Assembly: GCA_966250385.1 (NCBI GenBank)
Contig: CBINHC010000006.1
Span: forward strand, 62,001-126,000
DNA: 64,000 bases
Reading direction: 5' to 3'
Source of the DNA: DASWTL01 sp966250385
GTDB lineage: Bacteria > Bacteroidota > Bacteroidia > Sphingobacteriales > Sphingobacteriaceae
Program-made: the position numbers and the translations under genes
Shown here: piece after piece, positions 1 to 7,651 of the stretch
Position numbering within the stretch: the first letter of the stretch is position 1
Layout: every line of letters starts with the position of its first letter
The notes under the pieces: generated by a model
Database searches by the model: none
The model's input: only the letters and a program-made list of their open reading frames with translations
What the model was told of the DNA's origin: nothing

Positions 1-328
1 GAACAGCAGGCATGGCCATCCGTTCTGCCGAAATGTTGAAACGTTCGAAGTTTTTCTGCGGGCGGAAGATCGAAATGGAACCGTCCTGTAACCGGTAAGC
101 CTTTATTCCTTCAAAGATGGACTGTCCGTAATGCAGGGTAGATGCTGCCGGACTGAGTGAGAGATCTCCGTAGGGAACGATCTGGAAGTTCTTCCATTCG
201 CCCTGTTCATAATCCGCCACGAACATGTGGTCCGAAAAAATATGGCCAAACGGAAGATTGTCGAAATCGGTGGTTTGTAAACGAGAATTGAGCGTTCTGT
301 TTACCGGAATATTTAAAATATCGGTCAC
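1..328 (-). CDS. ilvE: Branched-chain amino acid aminotransferase, N-terminal part (cut by window edge)
   Basis: About 109 N-terminal residues of a fold-type IV PLP aminotransferase, which makes or degrades leucine, isoleucine and valine with 2-oxoglutarate/glutamate. Visible family motifs are NLPFGHIFSDHMF, the YGDLSLSPA stretch and LHYGQSIFEGIKAYR, followed by IFRPQKNFERFN; these match the class II BCAT N-terminus. The catalytic lysine lies beyond the window. The start is GTG at 328-326: no ATG lies between it and the in-frame upstream stop, and the N-terminus from there has the expected family length. It lies downstream of the TDO-like gene on the same strand but has its own -7 box and a palindrome, so it is probably transcribed separately. 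Confidence 0.9.
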   Translation of the reverse strand, partial: MTDILNIPVNRTLNSRLQTTDFDNLPFGHIFSDHMFVADYEQGEWKNFQIVPYGDLSLSPAASTLHYGQSIFEGIKAYRLQDGSISIFRPQKNFERFNISAERMAMPAV

Positions 329-359
329 GTGTATTGAGTTGATTTTGGAACTTGGGTTT

Positions 360-379
360 GGTCAAAACTATATTTGACC
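360..379 (-). promoter_or_regulatory. Palindrome between ilvE promoter and start (possible operator)
   Basis: GGTCAAA, six bases, TTTGACC: a perfect 7-bp inverted repeat lying just downstream of the minus-strand -7 box and covering the expected transcription start of ilvE. Its position suits a repressor site or a short 5' hairpin. The function is inferred. Confidence 0.4.
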
Positions 380-382
380 CTA

Positions 383-390
383 CAAAATTA
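383..390 (-). promoter_or_regulatory. -7 promoter box of ilvE
   Basis: TAATTTTG on the minus strand is an exact match to the Bacteroidota -7 consensus TAnnTTTG, 54 nt before the GTG start. No convincing -33 TTG is seen. Confidence 0.5.
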
Positions 391-428
391 CGCAAAAATC
401 AGCCTTTTGTTTAATTATATTTTCAGTT

Positions 429-1382
429 CTAAGGTGTTTCCAATACACTTAGAACCCAGTTTTTCCCCCAATTTTCCAGCTGCTCCGCGGTCCATAACTC
501 AGGGTAGAAAATCCGCTTCTGGAAGCGTGGCGGAAGATATTTCTGCCAGTTCGTACCTCCGGTCGCCCGGATCTCCTCGGGTTCGCGGTGCAGATATTTT
601 ACCGCAGATTTAAAGTGGGATAAAGGCCATGTAACATTTACGAAGATGTCCAGACGGCGCAGTTCTTCTTCCAGTTCCTTTGAGCTGGCACCCGCATCAC
701 GAAGCTGCTTATATAATGACCGGAAATTGGTCGTTCTTATCTTCGAGGCAAGCTCCATCAGGCCGGAAGAATACTTCTCTTCGAATTGCCGGAGCGTAAG
801 GGTTTTCCTGCCCGTTGCCAGTTCGGTCGCACCGAATTTCCAGTAGATATATTCAAATTGTTCGGTCAGTGGGGCATCCCGGAGTTCAGCTCTTTTCTCT
901 GCGGCGATGAGGCGTTCAAAGTCCGTGGCATAGATCTCGATCATACGGTACTGGGCCGACTGAAATCCGCTCGCCGGAAGCAGCGCCATCCGGAATTTCA
1001 GAAATTGTTCCTTGTCCATACCCTCCACCATGATCTCGAACGAGTTGGTCAGGGCATGAAAGTAAGAGTTAATCCGTTGGAGCCGGGAGGTAAACCGGGC
1101 GGCCGTCAGGTCCTGGCAGGAACTGATCTGTTCACATTCATGCAAAGCCAGTTTGAAATACAATTCGGTGATCTGATGGTAAAGAATAAAAATCTTTTCG
1201 TCCGGGAAGGAGGTTTTGGGCGTCTGCAGGCTCAGCAGGGTATCCAGATGAATGTAGTCCCAGTATGTCAGGTAATCCGCATGGAGGAGACCGTCCAGGT
1301 AGGATACCATGTCCTGCCCCATTGCATCAAACTTCTGCTGAAGCTTCTCCAGCCTCTCCAGGATATCCGGTGTAATTTCCAT
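429..1382 (-). CDS. Tryptophan 2,3-dioxygenase family heme protein
   Basis: 317-residue protein of the TDO fold (heme enzymes that open the indole ring of tryptophan to N-formylkynurenine). Family landmarks are TYWDYIHLDTLLSLQ (about 39-53), FILYHQITELYFKLALHE (about 65-82), a C-terminal W-x3-H that should hold the proximal heme ligand (His256), and ATGGTNWQKYL, aligned with the GTGGxxGxxYL loop. The distal HDE of classical TDOs reads PDE (60-62), so the active-site histidine that contacts substrate is replaced by proline. The start is ATG at 1382; a TTG two codons upstream lies inside the promoter box. No kynureninase or formamidase genes are nearby, so the substrate is not settled by context. 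Confidence 0.8.
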   Translation of the reverse strand: MEITPDILERLEKLQQKFDAMGQDMVSYLDGLLHADYLTYWDYIHLDTLLSLQTPKTSFPDEKIFILYHQITELYFKLALHECEQISSCQDLTAARFTSRLQRINSYFHALTNSFEIMVEGMDKEQFLKFRMALLPASGFQSAQYRMIEIYATDFERLIAAEKRAELRDAPLTEQFEYIYWKFGATELATGRKTLTLRQFEEKYSSGLMELASKIRTTNFRSLYKQLRDAGASSKELEEELRRLDIFVNVTWPLSHFKSAVKYLHREPEEIRATGGTNWQKYLPPRFQKRIFYPELWTAEQLENWGKNWVLSVLETP

Positions 1383-1385
1383 GGT

Positions 1386-1393
1386 CAAATTTA
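1386..1393 (-). promoter_or_regulatory. -7 promoter box abutting the TDO-like start codon
   Basis: TAAATTTG on the minus strand, an exact TAnnTTTG match, followed by only three bases before the ATG. This predicts a leaderless or nearly leaderless transcript and decides the start codon. Confidence 0.6.
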
Positions 1394-1420
1394 TTAAAAC
1401 GAGGCGATTTTAAGCCACTA

Positions 1421-1444
1421 CGCTAAATATTTGTAGATTTAGCG
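1421..1444. repeat. Perfect 8-bp inverted repeat in divergent promoter region
   Basis: CGCTAAAT, eight bases, ATTTAGCG. It lies immediately 5' of the riboswitch core and between two divergent genes, so it could be an operator or an extra 5' hairpin of the leader RNA. Confidence 0.5.
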
Positions 1445-1487
1445 CCTGCCGATGGGGGACCGCCGTTAACCGCCGTGACTCCTGAAG
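1445..1487 (+). promoter_or_regulatory. Probable fluoride (crcB-type) riboswitch
   Basis: Conserved pieces of the crcB motif occur in order and close together: GATGGGG, CCGCC, TTAACCGCC and TGACTCCTG. The CTCC can pair back to the GGGG of the first loop (one G-U), as in the known pseudoknot. The first stem has one mismatch and the second stem-loop is very short, so the call is not certain. It ends eight bases before the CLC start codon, and the gene downstream carries fluoride-CLC motifs, which strongly supports the reading. Control is probably translational, since no terminator stem is seen. Confidence 0.68.
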
Positions 1488-1495
1488 TATCATAA

Positions 1496-2830
1496 ATGGA
1501 AGGTATGCCGACCCGATTTCCTGTATTTGCGAAAAAGTTCAAAGGTTCGCCGGCTGCGGTTTCCCGGGACTTGTTCTTACTGTCCTCGTTCACGTTCAGA
1601 TGGCTCTTGATCGCGCTGGTTGCTGGCATCCTTGCGGGGTCCGCTTCCGCCTGGTTCCTGTTGTCCCTGGAGACGGTTACCGGCTGGCGCGGGCAGTATC
1701 CCGGACTGATCTGGCTCCTGCCTTTAGCCGGGCTTCTGATCGGCTGCATGTATCATTACTATGGAAAAGACGTCGTAAGAGGAAATAATCAGCTGATCGA
1801 AGAGATTCAGAATCCCCGGAAGATTATCCCGCTCGTCATGGCGCCCCTCGTTTACCTCGGGACGGTCATCACCCATCTGTTCGGCGGGTCTGCAGGCAGG
1901 GAGGGAACGGCCGTTCAAATGGGCGGCGCTATTGCCGACCAGCTTAGCAGGATATTCAGGCTCAGACCCCGGGACCGTAAGATGTTGCTCATCTGCGGGA
2001 TCAGCGCAGGCTTTGCATCGGTGTTCGGTACGCCTCTGGCGGGTGCCGTTTTTGGCCTTGAGGTGTTCATCATAGGCAGCATGACGTACGGCGCGATCCT
2101 GCCGTGCTTTTTATCGGCGCTTATCGCGGACCTCGTTTGCCGGGCCTGGGGCGCCGGCCATACGCCGTATGCGGTTTCCATGGTTCCCGAACTCAACGGG
2201 TCAGGCATCCTGCTGTCGGTCGCCGCCGGCCTGCTGTTCGGCGTGACCGCCAGGTGTTTTGCGGGACTGAACGACTTTCTGTCGGATATGTTCCGAAGGA
2301 TCGAATTTCCGCCGTTCAGACCTTTTGCAGGTGGTGTGCTGCTTGTGGTGCTCTTCTGGCTGATCGGCGATCCCCGGTACCAGGGGCTCGGTATTCCTGC
2401 GATTTCCGAAGCGTTCTCGGTTCAACAGGACTGGTATGTTTTCCTGATTAAACTGGGGCTGACGGCCCTTACGCTGGGTTCGGGATTCAAAGGGGGGGAG
2501 GTTACGCCGCTGTTTTTCATCGGCGCTACTCTGGGCAGTGCCTTGAGCGCCTTCGTTCCGTTGCCGGTCGGCTTGCTTGCGGCTATGGGCCTTACCGCCG
2601 TTTTTGCCGGTGCAGCCAATACGCCGATCGCATGTGTCCTGCTGGGTATTGAGTTGTTCGGCGCAGAGAGCGCCGTTTACATCGCCCTGGCCTGTGTGGT
2701 GTCTTACCTGTTCTCCGGGCACACCGGTATTTATGGTTCACAGGTGATCGGGCATTCGAAGCACGCCCTGTTGGCCCGGGACCAGAACCGCTCCCTGCTG
2801 GTCCTCCGACAGCGAAAGATGAAGCCGTGA
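1496..2830 (+). CDS. CLC-family fluoride/proton antiporter (probable)
   Basis: 444-residue integral membrane protein of the CLC channel/transporter family with many hydrophobic helices after a 35-residue cytoplasmic lead. Anion-path motifs are RGNNQL (95-100), GSAGREGTAVQMGG (131-144, gating Glu136), GGEVTPLF (333-340) and HTGIYGSQ near the end. GREGTAVQ and the charged GGEVTPLF differ from the GREGP and G-x-F-x-P of chloride CLCs and resemble the fluoride-exporting CLC-F subgroup. The probable fluoride riboswitch directly upstream supports export of fluoride. The start is ATG 1496; ATG 1505 is an alternative. It ends convergent to the next gene with a 13-nt gap. Confidence 0.85.
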   Translation: MEGMPTRFPVFAKKFKGSPAAVSRDLFLLSSFTFRWLLIALVAGILAGSASAWFLLSLETVTGWRGQYPGLIWLLPLAGLLIGCMYHYYGKDVVRGNNQLIEEIQNPRKIIPLVMAPLVYLGTVITHLFGGSAGREGTAVQMGGAIADQLSRIFRLRPRDRKMLLICGISAGFASVFGTPLAGAVFGLEVFIIGSMTYGAILPCFLSALIADLVCRAWGAGHTPYAVSMVPELNGSGILLSVAAGLLFGVTARCFAGLNDFLSDMFRRIEFPPFRPFAGGVLLVVLFWLIGDPRYQGLGIPAISEAFSVQQDWYVFLIKLGLTALTLGSGFKGGEVTPLFFIGATLGSALSAFVPLPVGLLAAMGLTAVFAGAANTPIACVLLGIELFGAESAVYIALACVVSYLFSGHTGIYGSQVIGHSKHALLARDQNRSLLVLRQRKMKP

Positions 2831-2843
2831 CCGGCCTCACCAC

Positions 2844-4136
2844 CTAGTACAAGACCCGGAACTTGATCGTGTGTTCGATCTTTTTCAGTTCCTTCAGCAA
2901 GACCTTGTCATATGCTGAGTTGATGTCTGTAATGGCATAGCCGATCTCCGGGTTGGTCATCAGGAACTGGCTGACGATGTTAATGTCGTGCTTGGCGAAA
3001 ATGCTGTTGATCCTGGCCATAATCCCCGGAACGTTCTTGTGGATATGGATCAGCCGGTGGGCATCCTGTTTGTGAGGCAACTGCAGATTGGGAAAATTCG
3101 CACTCAGATATGTGTGGCCCTTGTTGATGAAATCGATGATCCTTTTGGGAATGAACCGGGTGTTCCGCGGATTGTTCTTCGGGTCCTCGAACAATACGAT
3201 CCCCATTTCCGTGCATAACGAGCGTGATATTCTGTTCCTGCTGTTTCCGAGGTACCCAATCGTTTTTAGTGTAGACGCCCTGCGGAGAACCTCGGGTTCG
3301 AGCTGCTCACCGTCCGCCAGCAGAAGGATTCCCGCGTCCGGAACATATTTGTCTTCAAATGTTGCTTTGTGCCGGATCGAAAATCCGTCTTTTTTCAGGA
3401 TTTGGATGGATTCTTCCGGAACATCCCCGATGACCAGGCACAGGATCCGGTTCTTGGGATAGGAAATTGCCCGGGGGAGGTTGTTCACATACAGAAACTC
3501 GTCGAAACTGGGGGTGATATGGTCGGCTTTTGCTGAAACCGCTTTCCTTTCGATGTTCTCAGTGAAGGCGAAGAATTTCCGGATCATCCCGAATTCCTTC
3601 AGCTGGAAATCGGAATGACCGTCCCCGATGCCGTATATGTCTCCTTCCAGCTGGAGTTCTTCCAGAAGCTTTACCTTTCCGCCTTCCTGGGAAAGCGGGT
3701 TTGTTTCGTCATAACCGATAATCCGGCCGTCTGCATCGAAGAGAAAGGTGTTGGCGTAAATATTTTCCTTCTTTATAAAAAAGGGTGTCACGACCGGGGT
3801 AATGAACTCCTTGAACCCCCCGGAGACGATCAGGACATCATCGGCATGATTCTTAAAAAAAATCCGGTTTCGTGAAAAGGAGTTCGATACCTTCTTTTTA
3901 AGCCTGGTTATCAGTTGTCTGAGATGGTCCTGGTTAGCCTCCAGCAGGCGCACCCGTCCCGCAAGGCTTTCCCTGAAGGACAATGATCCGTCCATGGCGG
4001 CATTGGTATAAGCTTCGATTCTGTTGAGGATCTGTTCCCGGTCGGGGTGCTGCCTGAGGGCGATTTTTGCCAGTTCGTCCAGTGCCTCAACCTGCGTAAA
4101 GGTACTGTCGAAATCAATAATGTAGAACTTCTTCAC
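2844..4136 (-). CDS. HAD phosphoserine phosphatase-like protein fused to SerA relic and ACT domain
   Basis: 430 residues. Residues 1-215 are a SerB-like HAD phosphatase with DFDST (8-12, nucleophile Asp8), VSGG (104-107), Lys154 and GDGHSD (171-176), a complete HAD motif set. Residues about 225-335 resemble the substrate-binding half of D-3-phosphoglycerate dehydrogenase (SerA), but the NAD-binding Rossmann domain is absent, and the text then jumps to SerA-like FINKGHTYLSANFPNLQLP and a C-terminal ACT domain (about 355-430, HKNVPGIMARINSIFAKHDIN). The likely role is the last step of serine synthesis, with ACT-mediated serine sensing. The start codon is GTG, overlapping the epimerase stop by 4 nt (GTGA), so the two are translationally coupled. 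Confidence 0.82.
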   Translation of the reverse strand: MKKFYIIDFDSTFTQVEALDELAKIALRQHPDREQILNRIEAYTNAAMDGSLSFRESLAGRVRLLEANQDHLRQLITRLKKKVSNSFSRNRIFFKNHADDVLIVSGGFKEFITPVVTPFFIKKENIYANTFLFDADGRIIGYDETNPLSQEGGKVKLLEELQLEGDIYGIGDGHSDFQLKEFGMIRKFFAFTENIERKAVSAKADHITPSFDEFLYVNNLPRAISYPKNRILCLVIGDVPEESIQILKKDGFSIRHKATFEDKYVPDAGILLLADGEQLEPEVLRRASTLKTIGYLGNSRNRISRSLCTEMGIVLFEDPKNNPRNTRFIPKRIIDFINKGHTYLSANFPNLQLPHKQDAHRLIHIHKNVPGIMARINSIFAKHDINIVSQFLMTNPEIGYAITDINSAYDKVLLKELKKIEHTIKFRVLY

Positions 4137-5095
4137 GATGGTAAGTTTTGACAGATCTCCCGGATCGTCTGTTTAAGGGGACGGAACTCTATGCCCAGAG
4201 CCCGCCGGATCTTTTCATTGGAATAAACGGGCGTCCTCGAGGCGCTCCGGGCTGTGTCAGACGTAAGTCCGAACCGCTTACTGCCCGCCAGGCCAAGAAA
4301 ACGACCAGCCGCCGCCGCTGTCCGCAAAAGCCATTCAGGCGCCGGGACCGTTGGCGGACTGACGTTCATGTGGGCGGCAATTTCAGTGAACACCTTCCGG
4401 TAGCTCCAGTTCTCGCCATTGATGATGAACCGTTCGCCGGAGATATCGCTGTCCATCAGTCTGAGCATAACGGATACGACGTCGCGGACGTCAATAAGTC
4501 CGCACCCGCCTTTTGGATAGAACCTGAGGCCCTTCCGGACCTGCTGAAAGAGCCTTCCGCTTCCGGAATACCCGGCATGGGCTCCCAGGATAATGGAAGG
4601 ATTTACGATGAGCGCGTCCAGACCTTCGGCAACAGCCCGCCATACTTCCATTTCGCTTTCGTACTTGGAAATTGCATAGCCGGTCTGCCGGTGTGAGAAC
4701 ATCCACAGATCTTTCTCCGTGGCCGGGCCTCCGTTCTTGGCCTCTCCAACCGCTGAAACGGAACTTACATGCAGTAACCGGATGCCTTTTTCAAGGCAGA
4801 GATTCGCCATATTGGCGGTGCTTTCCCGGTTGACCCGGATCATTTCCTTTTTTTCGGCCGGGTCGAAGGAGACGCGGGCGGCACAATGGAAAACCTGGCT
4901 CACTCCATCCAGGGCCTCTTCGAGATCGAAGTAATTCATGAGATCGGCATTTCTCCAGCTGATGCCGGCGTCCAGGAGCGCGGCCGGTATCACCGAGTCA
5001 GAACGTTTCAGGGCTATGACCGGCTTGTTCTGCGCCTTCAGCTGCCGTACAACCTCTGATCCCAAGAATCCTGTTGCTCCCGTTACTAAGATCAT
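4133..5095 (-). CDS. NAD(P)-dependent epimerase/dehydratase (extended SDR)
   Basis: 320-residue soluble extended short-chain dehydrogenase. The N-terminal nucleotide site is GATGFLG (6-12); the catalytic Ser lies in VSSVSAVGE (110-118), and Tyr140 and Lys144 in YAISKYESE form the YxxxK pair. The sequence resembles dihydroflavonol-reductase/nucleoside-sugar-epimerase type members, and the substrate cannot be told. It is the first gene of a two-gene unit with the SerB-like protein (4-nt overlap). The start is ATG, 26 nt after a -7 box. Confidence 0.85.
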   Translation of the reverse strand: MILVTGATGFLGSEVVRQLKAQNKPVIALKRSDSVIPAALLDAGISWRNADLMNYFDLEEALDGVSQVFHCAARVSFDPAEKKEMIRVNRESTANMANLCLEKGIRLLHVSSVSAVGEAKNGGPATEKDLWMFSHRQTGYAISKYESEMEVWRAVAEGLDALIVNPSIILGAHAGYSGSGRLFQQVRKGLRFYPKGGCGLIDVRDVVSVMLRLMDSDISGERFIINGENWSYRKVFTEIAAHMNVSPPTVPAPEWLLRTAAAAGRFLGLAGSKRFGLTSDTARSASRTPVYSNEKIRRALGIEFRPLKQTIREICQNLPS

Positions 5096-5121
5096 CCGCG
5101 TGGAATTTTATAAAATGCTTT

Positions 5122-5129
5122 CAAAAGTA
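5122..5129 (-). promoter_or_regulatory. -7 promoter box of the epimerase-phosphatase unit
   Basis: TACTTTTG on the minus strand, an exact TAnnTTTG match, 26 nt upstream of the epimerase ATG. Confidence 0.5.
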
Positions 5130-5199
5130 GTTGAATAAAGTGGATATTTGGAGCAGGTCTTCTTCAAAAACTGCCAGTTTCAGTCTTAATAATACAAGC

Positions 5200-6384
5200 A
5201 TGTCCTTAGCTGATTTTTTTTCTCCCCTTGATTTGAGCAGGTTAAGCACCGGGAACGGCTTCAACCGGAGTCAGTACGGCTCCGCACTCCAGATGTACAC
5301 GGAAACATTTCCCGATCTGGCTGAGGGTGCGTTCGACATTGCGCTGATCGGGGTCCAGGAAGACCGGAATGCTGTCAACAATCAGGGTTGCAGCCTGGCG
5401 CCCGATTACATCCGTGAACGGTTCTATCAGCTGAATACCGGGTCATATCAGACCCGGATCGCCGACCTAGGCAATATCCGGGCCGGAAACCGGATCTCGG
5501 ACACCTATATAGCCCTGCGACTGGTGGTCACCGAACTGATCAAACTCAACATTCTCCCGGTGGTTCTCGGTGGCGGCCAGGATCTTACGTATGCGCAGTA
5601 TACGGCCTATGAAGACCTCGAACAAAAGGTCGACTTGCTGGTGATCGATTCCAGGTTCGACCTGGAGCCGGAAGAATCGCCGGAGTCCGCGGCGCCGACT
5701 TCCCAGTCCTACATGAACAGGATCTTCCTGCATACCCCGAACTTTCTGTTCAATTTCAGTAATATCGGGTACCAGACCTATTTTGTGAACCAGGATAGTC
5801 TCCGTTTTATGGAAAAGCTGTATTTCGATGTTAACAGGCTCGGGGATGTCTATGGACGGATCAACATGACGGAGCCCGTGATCCGGAATGCCAACATGAT
5901 CAGCTTCGATATTTCGGCGATCCGCTCTTCGGATGCCGGCGCCAACGCCAATGCTTCCCCGAACGGCTTTTACGGCGAAGAGGCCTGCCAGATGTGCCGG
6001 TATGCCGGGATGAACGACAAGCTTTCATCGATCGGTTTCTACGAATTCAATCCGGCCTTTGATCAGAACGGGCAGACCGCCATGCTGGTTGCCCAGATGC
6101 TCTGGTATTTCGTGGACGGCTTTTACAACCGGAAGAAGGACTTTCCGCTTCAGCCGAAGTCCCAGTACCTGATCTACCGGGCGCCGCTGAAGGACAATCT
6201 GCATGAGCTGATCTTTGTAAAAAGCAAGAAAACGGACCGTTGGTGGATGCAGGTGCCTTATCCCTCCGGGGGGACCAAGAATGAACGGTATCACCTGGTG
6301 CCGTGCCGCTACGAGGATTACCAGATTGCAGTAAACGGTGAAATGCCGGATCTGTGGTGGCGAACCTACCAGAAACTCGTGTAA
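5200..6384 (+). CDS. Arginase/agmatinase-fold protein with substituted metal ligands
   Basis: 394-residue ureohydrolase-fold protein. The family's three metal-binding signatures are recognisable but altered: GGGQD (124-128) where GGxHS/D is usual, DSRFD (150-154) for DAHxD, and SFDIS (235-239) for SFDxD. The two first-shell His positions and one Asp are therefore lost, although other Asp residues remain. This predicts an inactive or differently acting protein; it resembles the formimidoglutamase-like proteins annotated in Bacteroidota. The start is taken at ATG 5200; a TTG in frame at 5131 adds 23 polar residues and is less likely. No arginine or histidine degradation genes adjoin it. Confidence 0.75.
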   Translation: MSLADFFSPLDLSRLSTGNGFNRSQYGSALQMYTETFPDLAEGAFDIALIGVQEDRNAVNNQGCSLAPDYIRERFYQLNTGSYQTRIADLGNIRAGNRISDTYIALRLVVTELIKLNILPVVLGGGQDLTYAQYTAYEDLEQKVDLLVIDSRFDLEPEESPESAAPTSQSYMNRIFLHTPNFLFNFSNIGYQTYFVNQDSLRFMEKLYFDVNRLGDVYGRINMTEPVIRNANMISFDISAIRSSDAGANANASPNGFYGEEACQMCRYAGMNDKLSSIGFYEFNPAFDQNGQTAMLVAQMLWYFVDGFYNRKKDFPLQPKSQYLIYRAPLKDNLHELIFVKSKKTDRWWMQVPYPSGGTKNERYHLVPCRYEDYQIAVNGEMPDLWWRTYQKLV

Positions 6385-6467
6385 AATAACGGGTATGCTT
6401 TTTTTTTCTGAACATTTTTTTCTTAATTTGATTGTCTAGTATTCCAATAGACTTTTAAATTATTCAA

Positions 6468-7613
6468 ATGAAAAAAATCATCTGTCTCATCTTTTCGGCA
6501 GTGCCCGTTATGGCACTTGCTCAAAAAGGTAGTTTTACGCTGACCAGTAAGATCGGGGAATACAATGCCCCTGCAAAAGCATATCTCGTTTACTATGCCG
6601 GCAATGCCAACGTTGTTGACTCTGCGACGCTGACGAAGGGCGCCTTCAAATTTACGGGTACCATTGAGGATCCGGTCCGCGCAACGCTGGTCCTGGACCC
6701 CAAGGGGTCGGGTTGGAACGCTGTCCGGAGACAAAGAGGCGCTGATGCACGTGCCATGTTCCTGGAAAAAGGGACCATCACCCTGAATGGTAAAGATTCA
6801 GTGTCGACAGCAAATATCTCCGGATCGAAGCTGAATGCGGACAACGAGGCGCTGCAAGCCAGTCTGAAACCGGTGAAAGCGAAATTTGAGGTACTGAACA
6901 AAGAATATGCTGCCGCCGACGAGGCCAGGCAGTCGGACCCAGCTTTCCGGAAGGGCTTCCAGGACCGCGCCAAACTGATTGAGGAAGAACAGCGCGAAGT
7001 CCTGAAAAAGTTCATTCAGGGTCATAAGACTTCTGCCGTTAGTCTGGATGCGCTGAAATCTTATGGGGGCTATTTCCCGGAAGCAGCGGAAGTTGAACCG
7101 CTGTATAACGGACTGGATGCCGCGATCAGGTCATCCGGCCCCGGAAAAGAGTATGCCGAGGTGATCAAAAAAGCCAAGGTCACCGCTTTGGGCGCCATCG
7201 CTCCGGACTTTACACAGAGTGATACGGCCGGTAAGCCTGTCAAGCTTTCCGATTTCCGCGGGAAATATGTTCTCATTGATTTTTGGGCTTCCTGGTGCGG
7301 ACCGTGCCGGCAGGAGAATCCCAACGTTGTTGCCAATTACAACAAGTTTAAGGATAGAAACTTTACAGTCCTGGGCGTGTCGCTGGACCGTGAAGGTCAG
7401 AAGGACAAGTGGCTGAAAGCTATTCATGATGATAACCTTACATGGACGCAGGTATCTGACTTGAAATACTTTAATAATGAAGCTGCGGTACAATATGGTG
7501 TTCAGGCGATCCCGCAAAACTTTCTGATCGATCCGGACGGCAAGATCGTGGCAAAGAACCTGAGGGACGAGGATCTAGGTAACAAACTGGAACAGATCCT
7601 TGCCGGAAAATAA
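6468..7613 (+). CDS. Exported thioredoxin-family protein (DUF4369 + TlpA-like redoxin)
   Basis: 381 residues. It begins with a Sec signal peptide (MKKIICLIFSAVPVMALAQ, cleavage after about 19). Residues 25-120 look like the DUF4369 beta domain common in Bacteroidota, a helical linker follows, and about residues 240-380 form an AhpC/TSA-TlpA thioredoxin fold with the redox motif WCGPC (Cys277, Cys280) and the cis-Pro in AIPQNFLID. The probable role is a periplasmic thiol reductase or cytochrome-maturation type redoxin; the partner is unknown. It is a single gene with a strong terminator right after it. Confidence 0.88.
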   Translation: MKKIICLIFSAVPVMALAQKGSFTLTSKIGEYNAPAKAYLVYYAGNANVVDSATLTKGAFKFTGTIEDPVRATLVLDPKGSGWNAVRRQRGADARAMFLEKGTITLNGKDSVSTANISGSKLNADNEALQASLKPVKAKFEVLNKEYAAADEARQSDPAFRKGFQDRAKLIEEEQREVLKKFIQGHKTSAVSLDALKSYGGYFPEAAEVEPLYNGLDAAIRSSGPGKEYAEVIKKAKVTALGAIAPDFTQSDTAGKPVKLSDFRGKYVLIDFWASWCGPCRQENPNVVANYNKFKDRNFTVLGVSLDREGQKDKWLKAIHDDNLTWTQVSDLKYFNNEAAVQYGVQAIPQNFLIDPDGKIVAKNLRDEDLGNKLEQILAGK

Positions 7614-7620
7614 GACTTCA

Positions 7621-7648
7621 GAAAAACCACTCTCGCGAGTGGTTTTTC
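7621..7648. terminator. Bidirectional rho-independent terminator
   Basis: Perfect 12-bp stem GAAAAACCACTC / GAGTGGTTTTTC around a TCGC loop, with A and T runs on both sides. It lies between convergent genes and can serve both. Confidence 0.9.
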
Positions 7649-7651
7649 TAT

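Noticed and set aside
207..395. 62-residue minus-strand ORF
   Set aside because: It is in a different frame from ilvE, which has clear aminotransferase motifs across the same bases.
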